Assembly (NCBI GenBank): GCA_015066805.1
Contig: SVNP01000002.1
Coordinates: 1 to 64,000 of the forward strand
Reading direction: 5' to 3'
Source: Ruminococcus sp.
GTDB taxonomy: Bacteria > Bacillota > Clostridia > Oscillospirales > Ruminococcaceae
Length of the DNA stretch: 64,000 nt
Part shown: positions 57,701 to 64,000 of the stretch, in pieces
Position numbering within the stretch: position 1 is the stretch's first letter
Layout of the letters: each line of letters opens with the position of its first letter
Program-made: the position numbers and the translations under genes
The notes under the pieces: generated by a model
The model's database searches: none
Seen by the model: only the letters and a program-made list of their open reading frames with translations
Told to the model about the DNA's origin: nothing

Positions 57701-60700
57701 TGGAATCTCTCCTGACCCGTGATGATTACATCAACACGCAGTACGGCGATACACCGATCAAATCCGATAACGGTAAGGATACCTATGTGGGTGCATATCT
57801 CATCCCCCTGAGCCGTGAGTATTGGATCAACCTGTTCGGTTATGGTCTGACCTACCCCGGCGATACCTCCGGTGTTGTGGCAAACGGCAATTCGCTGATC
57901 TACAACCGCAACCCCAACTGGGAAACCGACAATGAGCCTTTGGGTGGTTCTAACAGCCGCGGCGTTGAGAATCTTGTGATTTACAACCCCGATCTGGATA
58001 TCATCACCCTGGCCAATACCGCTCAGACGCTGGAAGCTCCCTACTTCAATACGGACTTCCTGCGGGGCGAAAACCCCGACAATGCCGTGTACGGCGATGT
58101 GTATGAGAATGTAGATTTCGCATTTGCATACAATGAAGATTCCGAGTATTACGAGTTCGATAGTACCAAGGCATGGTATGCCGTGCGTCTGACCCAGAAC
58201 GGTACCACCGGCAAGTATTACATGGATTACTACAATTACAGCCAGCTGGTTGACCATTATGACGGTTCCACTACCGGCAACGTGGTTTCCTATGCAGCCG
58301 ACAGCACTATCCGTTACCCCGGCGTAACCAAGGCTGACGGAAGCTGGGGCGATTCCAACGGTTCCAGCCAGACGCTGTATCAGTTCCTGCCCTTTAACTC
58401 TCCCGCAACCAACGACCGCTTTGCTACCGAGAACCTGATGTTCGGTATGAAGTTGGATATTCCTTTCAACATGGCAAAGACCCTGACCTATAACGGCGAT
58501 CAGCTTGCAACTACCACTACCAGTAACAGTATGTTCAAGTTCTCCGGCGACGATGACGTTTGGGTTTATGTTGACGGTCAGAAGGTTCTGGATATCGGCG
58601 GTACCCATACCGCAGTTGGCGGCTTTATTGATCTGAAGAACGGTTACGGTGTTCTGGGTTCTACTTACGCCGATTACACCGGTGTCTGGGAGAATTCTTC
58701 CGACTTGAGCACTCTCGCTCCCGCACTGACCAGCGGCAAGGATCAGGCCATCGTGTCTTTGGAAAAGGCTGCCTTTGCTGCACTGGCATCGCTGGAAGAG
58801 CTGGAGCTCGTCCGTGATGATGTCAATTCGCTGGGCGTCGGTCAGGCAACTGCCTGGATCGGCAATACCGAGCAGGTTCATGAGGAAGTAGATTTCTTTG
58901 ATGATGCTTACACCTTTGCAACCGCAGGCGGCAGTGTGGGATATTTCCAGTATCGTGCCCGTCTGGTGAAGGCAGGGGAGTATGTCATCGATATCAACAT
59001 CCCCAACAAGATCAACGGTTCTATGAACGGCGGTACCGTTACCTTTGATCTCTCCGTGTTTACCATGACAGAGAACGATGATAATACCACCTCCACCACC
59101 ATTATTGATGGCAACGAAAAGTTTGAGTACCAGATTATTGACCATGAGCTGACCATTTACTACATGGAGCGTGGTCTGAACAGCTCTAACTTCAAACTGG
59201 CATTTAACTTTGTTCCCAATGCAGACCGTGAAGTGGAAAAATCCTGGGGTGATGGTGCAGATGCACATACCGACGACGCTATTCTGGTTGCCCTTTACGG
59301 CGCAGACCCCGGTGAGGCAAGCGGTAAGTTCAATCTGTTGGATACCGATTACTCTCTGCTTCGTCTGATCGGACATACCGCACTGGAGAACAGCAGCAAT
59401 GATCTCATGTCTTCCGGCTTTATCGGCGATCAGGATAAGGTTTCCGTTCGCTTCCAGCTCGACGATGCAAACATCAACTCTGCTGCTGCATTGTCCATCA
59501 ATGGTATGCCCATTACCGAGGAAGTCTACAAGCAGCTCCATAACTCCGCCATGGGTCTGACCATCTACGTCGATAACAACGAAGTGCTCATCGACGAGGA
59601 TGACAACTATGTAGGGTTTGAGTTCTTTGATCCCAAGGATGCTGCCGATAAGCACAGCTACAACGCTGCCGGTTTTGAAACGCAGTATTGCACCAATGAC
59701 TGGGGCACAGGTAAGAACGTGACCGATGCCCAGAAGCATTCCGCCATTAAGCTGCATGATACCGCAACCGACAGCGGCACCGTGATCAAGATCGAGTTTA
59801 ACCAGGTAGATGTTACCAACAATATGCCTGAACCCGAAAATGGTGTGAACGGCTGGGGCTTCTTCAACACCAGCGCATGGCTGATTGAAGCGTTTGGCTG
59901 GGATGTGGATAATAACACCGCAGTTCCCGTTCTTTCCCGTGGTATTACCACTGCTTCGGAAAGCACTGTACACGCAACCGACCGGAAATCCGGCAATGCC
60001 CGTACCTTGAATGCTTCCGATATGCTGATCTACATCACCAATGTACTGCGCGAGCGCAATAACTCCGCAATTGCTGAGGAGAACGGAACGACGACTCTGT
60101 ACATTCAGGCTCCCAACGTAACTGCAAACGCTGTGGTTCCCGGTGATGAGATGACCCTGAACTACAATGAATCCAAATCCAGAAAGCCTTTGCTGGGCGT
60201 GGGCCGGTGGACAAATATTTTCAAGTTTGATGCTGAGAATTACACCATTGATGCAACCTACAACGGCAAGGCAGATCATTCTTTCCCCCATGTGCTGAAG
60301 ACCTTTACGGCAGCAGGCGATGCCCGTGCCACCATGATCGTTCTGGGCGGCGGCGAAAGCCTGAATCAGGCGTTGAATCTGGAAGATGTGGTTTATGATA
60401 CCACCTTTGCCGTAACAGACTTCGGATACTCTGAGCCTAAGCTTTATGGCGACGGCAATTTTGACTGGGATGGCGACGGTCAGCCTGATGTGGGCGTGTA
60501 CCTGCTGGATGAAGCATCCGATTGGTTGGCTTTGTGGGAGGGCCTGCCCTCTGCAAAGAATATCAACAATGCGGATTACAAATATCAGTATTTCATCCGT
60601 GAGCTTGCTATTCTGGAAAAGAACGACCAAGGCAAGTATGTAACCAAAACCGATGCCAACTACCGCACCACCTACTATGCAGATTATGTGGCAGAAGGCA

Positions 60701-63700
60701 ATGAGATCACTCCGGTATACTTCAAGATTAATGATGAAACCGTTGGCCTGTACTCTCTGGATACCGATGAGGGCAAGGTGGTCATCTCTAATGAGGAAGT
60801 AACCAAGGCAACCATTACCAAAGCCTGGGCAGGTGTGGATAACAGCGAGAAGATCGAAGTTCTTGTTGATGTTTATGTGGAAGACCCTGCGATCCCCGGC
60901 GTAATTACTCTGTATGATACCGTGACCATCGGTCCCGATAACAACTGGGCAGTTACTTTGGAAGATATGCTGGTCTACAACAATAACGAAACCAACCCCC
61001 AGAAGCTGATCTACTACGCAGCAGAAGAAGCGTTGGAGGACTTCACCGCAACCTATAACGGTGTGCGAGTGACCAAGACCTACGGCGGTTCCCAGTTGGT
61101 TGTGTATCAGCTCAATACCGTAACCACCGCAGATCCTGTTACCGGCGAGGATAAAGACTCCTACGCGCTGACTGTAACCAACCAGAAGAGCGGCTTTGTG
61201 CTGGAAGTTGACAAGTTTGATGAAGACGGCACAACTCCGTTGGAGGGCGCAACCTTTATTCTCTATGAGTGGACAGGTGAGGGCAACCCCAATGATTATC
61301 TGGATGCCAACGGCAAGAAGTCTTGGGATACCGACGGCGATGGCTTATGGAGCGCCGAAGAGATCATGGCGAACGTGGGCTTTGGCCTGTGGGTGCCTGT
61401 CTCCGATGGTGAGGAAACCGAAACCGAATCCGTAACCCCCCAGAACGAGGACAAAACCGCAAGCGTGGAAACGCCCCGCAGCAGAAAGGTGCTGAATAAG
61501 GTGGTGCAGACCGCTACCGCTACCGTTTCTCAGGTGAACGGCAGCACCACCTATACCACTGTGAAAAAGGTGGGGGCCATTGCGGCTACAGAGATTACCA
61601 GTGACATTTCTGTTAATTTCGCAAACACTACTTCAAGTGCATATTTTGATCTTGCTATAAAGGCTTCCCAAAAATCAGACAATCCGTTGACGTATAATGG
61701 AACAACTTATTCAAAAGCGTTGTCCATTGGTAGTGGACAGTCTCTCTCGTTTATTATTCCAGAGAACTATACTGCAACCGTGACTATGCTGATGCGTATG
61801 CGATATGTCGATAAGACCGCAACCATTGCATTTGATGGTGGAGATCCAATTCCTGTGCCGCTATACGATGATGACAATTGTGTAATTACGGTGGAGCTTA
61901 CGGCTGGTTCCCATTCGTTTACTCGTGTTTCTGGTGCAGAGATCCTTCTTTATTACATTGCAGTTGATGTTGAGCCTGTTGGAACCACCGCATCTTCTCA
62001 GGGCGGTGAAACCACCACAACAACCACTACCATGACAGCACAGCAAACCCTGATGAGTGCTGCAAGTCTGGTGATCAACGGTAACCCCGGCAATAACAAC
62101 TATGTGCAGGGTACCCAGTTCGTGTACTATCAGGCTGAGGGTAATAACATTCAGAGTAATGGAAACCTCAAGTCCCTCAACTTCAATACACATGAACAAT
62201 CCCTTACAATCGACGGCAACACCTATAAGACCAAGGGCGTGAAGATGCAGGGTCAAACCCGAATCGGCTTCTCCATTGGTATAAAGGGTACGTTGTATGT
62301 GTATGTCAACGGTCAGAATGGTGCAGGCAATATTAACATTACATCGTTGAGTACCGGCAGAGTTTATTCATCCGCTGTATCCGCAAGTGGCACTACCGGA
62401 GTGGAAGTGCTGACCTTTGAACTGGAAGAGTTCGGCGAATACTCCATTGCAAAGGGTGATGGCGCACAGTTCTTCGTGGAAGCCATTTACTTTGGCCCGC
62501 CACAAGTCCGGCTCCCCTTTGACAACGCAACCGATGCCGAGCTGATGATGGATCTTATCAACAACAACAAGCTTAGGTATGACAGCAATGATCCCGGCGA
62601 GTACGTTGACCCCGAAGAATGGTACAAATCCGAGCTGGCAACCCTGACCGCATATAAGCTCATCGAATACCAGATTAAGGTGCCTTACGCAGGTATTGGT
62701 GGCTGGACCAAGGAACAGGGCAACGGTACTCCTTTCCCACCTACTAACAACAACTGGGGTCAGGGCACCATCGACAATGAGATCACTTGCGCACAGATCC
62801 GCTTCCTTTCCAAGGTGTATCAGGCAACAGGTAATACTGATTTCTATGATTCTCTCATCAAGGGCATTGAGTTTATTCTGGGTGATGCATACGTTGGTGA
62901 GTATTACAAGGATAACAAGGGTGGCATCAACAGTGGCCAGCAAAAGGACACCGGCTTGCGTTACGCAAACGGCGGCTTTGCACAGCGTTTTGATGAAAGT
63001 GAAAGCGCATATCACCACCAGATCACTTTCAACGATAACGCAATGGTCAATGTGCTGCGTATCCTCAGTGAGATCGGTACAGCCAGCGGAGATTTCTCCT
63101 TCCTGACAGTAAAAAATCCGGAACTCGCAAAAGAGGCTCTGGATGCTGTTCACCAAGGTGTACAGTGCATCCTCGATTGTCAGATCATTGTCAATAACAA
63201 CGCATCTGATTATCAGTTTCAGTATACTTACAAGGATAAGTATGTGAACGGTGACGGCACTATTACCTCTCGGGTGAATATTCCCGTTGCGACTGACAAG
63301 TGGCACGGCAGATATACCGGTTGGTGCCAGCAGCATGATCCCCAAACGCTGGAACCCGGTTGGGCAAGAGCCTTTGAGCCGCCCTCTATCAGCGCCGGCG
63401 AAAGTGTAAACGTCATTACTTATCTGATTGAGTATTACAATTCTTCAATTTGCACACCTGAACTGAAAGCCGTACTTCCTCGCCGTATCAATGCGGCTGT
63501 GGATTGGATTTCTTCGGAAGATATTAAGCTTCACGTTGAATTGATCACCGGCACAGAAACGTATGTGAAAGACAAGGACGGCAATACAACAACCAATTCT
63601 AACAGTAGAATGTATCTGCAGGCAAGCGATACTTCCGTTCTGTGGGCTCGTTTCTATTCCGTTATGGATGGTGTAACTCCTCTTTGGTGTGACCGTGATT

Positions 63701-64000
63701 GGAGTGACAGTAAAACTGACAGCTTCCTTGATAACTTCCGTGATTCCTACGCTAACATGACAGGTGAACGTCGTAACGGCTACAATTACGCACAGACTTC
63801 CCCCAACAGCATCGCCTCCAACCCCGATGCCTACCGCATCCCCATTGATGGCACTACCGTAAAAGACCTGATCGTATATCCCTCCAAACCTATCAGCAAC
63901 GCCAGTTCTGTTGTGGCAAAAGGCTGGTACGATTACGGCGATGCATGGGCCATCATCGGCAGCATTAAAAACCAGGAGCTGGTTTACGGCGATGAAACTT
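54742..64000 (+). CDS. giant cell-surface protein (incomplete at window end): N-terminal signal/TM, fibro-slime/PA14-like region, SpaA-like segment, CBM-like modules, PL10-like pectate lyase
   Basis: Frame 1 open from ATG 54742 to the last base with no stop found by hand translation (MKSATIRKMENHARQVVRNVAICFAVLMGIVALYYCLLPALAENAS...). Confidence 0.92.
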   Translation, partial: MKSATIRKMENHARQVVRNVAICFAVLMGIVALYYCLLPALAENASETDVYVFFDNGLSKYEGKTTDGVKTVVVGSVYSSESDYSADATLEMKLLADVISENGAHWNAVKAQLGDAVKGDGTITNINPANVYVSTATVRVGNYITFSAWDSGTVYDTMANYRVNAASREWGYDYVDFQWVSPKTAMTYGNNCYYAPPQLMINRYAAEAAIYSGGPKALRQMIYQHGDTYNTTEYYDANGDGTIDTNAGDINIQLNASSKPEVNGAWANPQNAYGRTFYDAVLDMKGKFGAPTDVNDLAANSQSANGVTREGSVALNGNGDNGLRDANTIYHATATFFDYFSDWELAGNPLAEHITSYTHDSEDGKAKEELFALNQTVSDGMVVLTENFDNAEDMLVFTNVSDKANSNVNVRDNANDTHTADGSHFLQIYARGIAEYKLPADATGDVFSSSVWVRQAHNKTDTLTVSLYYELNGTAHTITLNEFAYTGWSNWTLLETGLFSVPDGATNAALRYSSVNTYRLDDFTLKYESSGRNVTTTTYNWEQKTLIDFEDSTKANPSDYGFSLINTGWEPNVNDIPEGYGAYLTLSNTLEDAWELTPDSNKLLNVWHNPLVYNTGVLSAGKYRLTVDVQEVCVWNTDNNGLDEWGLGSVYIYITTDGGATLVPIASQTGISGKSDGIGTATLTGEFTLDADADALLCFQTFPGPYIEWNTSMGTDSCYYDNIKLEYEQATTVTNWVNGEEVTLTVDAKENNNAQDDYAKQLGITLSSKSDVENRKGMELFLNIADTKDSNDDGITKNGNVVPQGSGAYSNKENYLIEGNAFATGAVKLVAKHYHQYFDGSVTAANRKMEFVSEEVLAEYAAGSIFISEYFAPPIGANATRLSLVAVESGTEILISHIDVSKALLNTNGTFSEGTNRIAYSYQGLSFNDAISRYYVAAGADANSVVPLYFGSNSWMTGNLRYYLGDRKNQPLFTADEVQKALEYIGVESLLTRDDYINTQYGDTPIKSDNGKDTYVGAYLIPLSREYWINLFGYGLTYPGDTSGVVANGNSLIYNRNPNWETDNEPLGGSNSRGVENLVIYNPDLDIITLANTAQTLEAPYFNTDFLRGENPDNAVYGDVYENVDFAFAYNEDSEYYEFDSTKAWYAVRLTQNGTTGKYYMDYYNYSQLVDHYDGSTTGNVVSYAADSTIRYPGVTKADGSWGDSNGSSQTLYQFLPFNSPATNDRFATENLMFGMKLDIPFNMAKTLTYNGDQLATTTTSNSMFKFSGDDDVWVYVDGQKVLDIGGTHTAVGGFIDLKNGYGVLGSTYADYTGVWENSSDLSTLAPALTSGKDQAIVSLEKAAFAALASLEELELVRDDVNSLGVGQATAWIGNTEQVHEEVDFFDDAYTFATAGGSVGYFQYRARLVKAGEYVIDINIPNKINGSMNGGTVTFDLSVFTMTENDDNTTSTTIIDGNEKFEYQIIDHELTIYYMERGLNSSNFKLAFNFVPNADREVEKSWGDGADAHTDDAILVALYGADPGEASGKFNLLDTDYSLLRLIGHTALENSSNDLMSSGFIGDQDKVSVRFQLDDANINSAAALSINGMPITEEVYKQLHNSAMGLTIYVDNNEVLIDEDDNYVGFEFFDPKDAADKHSYNAAGFETQYCTNDWGTGKNVTDAQKHSAIKLHDTATDSGTVIKIEFNQVDVTNNMPEPENGVNGWGFFNTSAWLIEAFGWDVDNNTAVPVLSRGITTASESTVHATDRKSGNARTLNASDMLIYITNVLRERNNSAIAEENGTTTLYIQAPNVTANAVVPGDEMTLNYNESKSRKPLLGVGRWTNIFKFDAENYTIDATYNGKADHSFPHVLKTFTAAGDARATMIVLGGGESLNQALNLEDVVYDTTFAVTDFGYSEPKLYGDGNFDWDGDGQPDVGVYLLDEASDWLALWEGLPSAKNINNADYKYQYFIRELAILEKNDQGKYVTKTDANYRTTYYADYVAEGNEITPVYFKINDETVGLYSLDTDEGKVVISNEEVTKATITKAWAGVDNSEKIEVLVDVYVEDPAIPGVITLYDTVTIGPDNNWAVTLEDMLVYNNNETNPQKLIYYAAEEALEDFTATYNGVRVTKTYGGSQLVVYQLNTVTTADPVTGEDKDSYALTVTNQKSGFVLEVDKFDEDGTTPLEGATFILYEWTGEGNPNDYLDANGKKSWDTDGDGLWSAEEIMANVGFGLWVPVSDGEETETESVTPQNEDKTASVETPRSRKVLNKVVQTATATVSQVNGSTTYTTVKKVGAIAATEITSDISVNFANTTSSAYFDLAIKASQKSDNPLTYNGTTYSKALSIGSGQSLSFIIPENYTATVTMLMRMRYVDKTATIAFDGGDPIPVPLYDDDNCVITVELTAGSHSFTRVSGAEILLYYIAVDVEPVGTTASSQGGETTTTTTTMTAQQTLMSAASLVINGNPGNNNYVQGTQFVYYQAEGNNIQSNGNLKSLNFNTHEQSLTIDGNTYKTKGVKMQGQTRIGFSIGIKGTLYVYVNGQNGAGNINITSLSTGRVYSSAVSASGTTGVEVLTFELEEFGEYSIAKGDGAQFFVEAIYFGPPQVRLPFDNATDAELMMDLINNNKLRYDSNDPGEYVDPEEWYKSELATLTAYKLIEYQIKVPYAGIGGWTKEQGNGTPFPPTNNNWGQGTIDNEITCAQIRFLSKVYQATGNTDFYDSLIKGIEFILGDAYVGEYYKDNKGGINSGQQKDTGLRYANGGFAQRFDESESAYHHQITFNDNAMVNVLRILSEIGTASGDFSFLTVKNPELAKEALDAVHQGVQCILDCQIIVNNNASDYQFQYTYKDKYVNGDGTITSRVNIPVATDKWHGRYTGWCQQHDPQTLEPGWARAFEPPSISAGESVNVITYLIEYYNSSICTPELKAVLPRRINAAVDWISSEDIKLHVELITGTETYVKDKDGNTTTNSNSRMYLQASDTSVLWARFYSVMDGVTPLWCDRDWSDSKTDSFLDNFRDSYANMTGERRNGYNYAQTSPNSIASNPDAYRIPIDGTTVKDLIVYPSKPISNASSVVAKGWYDYGDAWAIIGSIKNQELVYGDET
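58411..59220 (+). other. fibro-slime/PA14-like domain region within giant protein
   Basis: NLMFGMKLDIPFNMAKTLTYNGDQLATTTTSNSMFKFSGDDDVWVYVDGQKVLDIGGTHTAVGGFIDLKNG. Confidence 0.75.
61192..61272 (+). other. SpaA/Cna_B-like domain start within giant protein
   Basis: SGFVLEVDKFDEDGTTPLEGATFILYEW. Confidence 0.7.
61600..62505 (+). other. two beta-sandwich CBM-like modules separated by a Thr linker
   Basis: YNGTTYSKALSIGSGQSLSFIIPENYTATVTMLM...LTAGSHSFTRVSGAEILLYYIAVD and IDGNTYKTKGVKMQGQTRIGFSIGIKGTLYVYVN...FGEYSIAKGDGAQFFVEAIYF; linker GGETTTTTTTMTAQQ. Confidence 0.55.
62508..63570 (+). other. polysaccharide lyase family 10 (pectate lyase)-like catalytic domain
   Basis: GGWTKEQ; QGTIDNEITCAQIRFLSKVYQATGNTDFYDSLIKGIEFILGDAY; YHHQITFNDNAMVNVLRILSEI; GWCQQHDPQTLEPGWARAFEPPSISAGESVNVITYL. 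Confidence 0.85.

Noticed and set aside
54916-60630. 1,904-aa minus-strand ORF in the supplied track
   Set aside because: It lies entirely antisense to the giant plus-strand CDS, has no recognisable domains, and its Cys/His/Ile-rich composition is typical of a shadow frame created by strong codon bias. The plus frame encodes clear surface-protein domains.
1-64000. CRISPR arrays, tRNA/rRNA genes, transposases or phage genes
   Set aside because: None recognised by reading; no regularly spaced direct repeats, CCA-ended cloverleaf, DDE/tyrosine recombinase or phage structural protein seen. tRNAscan-SE and CRISPRCasFinder would be needed to exclude them formally.

Overview
This 64-kb window looks chromosomal, probably from a gut or rumen Ruminococcus-like member of the Clostridia (inferred from protein families and codon style, not searched). 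About 4-31 kb is mostly housekeeping or conserved: a GntR-ABC transporter operon, pgi, yceD-rpmF, DUF512-der-plsY-gpsA, rplM-rpsI, an ArsR-CDF metal efflux pair, type III glutamine synthetase, mutY, an SGNH hydrolase, aspS and a CNNM/CBS protein. Two accessory regions stand out. (1) A roughly 18-kb surface polysaccharide locus (32.5-50.6 kb) has a Wzz-like protein, an initiating sugar transferase, two GT2s, a Wzy/EpsG-like polymerase and a Wzx flippase. It also carries four separate ATP-grasp ligases, three DegT-type aminotransferase-fold proteins, a PIG-L deacetylase, and rfbA/rfbB without rfbC/rfbD. This suggests a glycan whose amino sugars are aminoacylated or peptidylated. (2) A signal peptidase I is followed by one giant open reading frame (54742 to beyond 64000, more than 3,086 codons). 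The supplied ORF track omits it because it runs off the window. It encodes a pilin/adhesin-like surface protein with a fibro-slime/PA14-like region, a SpaA/Cna_B-like segment, two CBM-like modules and an embedded family-10 pectate lyase-like domain. Other observations include a D-Ala-D-Ala carboxypeptidase homologue with all three catalytic motifs altered (SxxK to TLTK, SxN to NAN, KTG to KAG) and a chain of seven consecutive hairpins at 8335-8546. No tRNA, rRNA, CRISPR or transposase was recognised.
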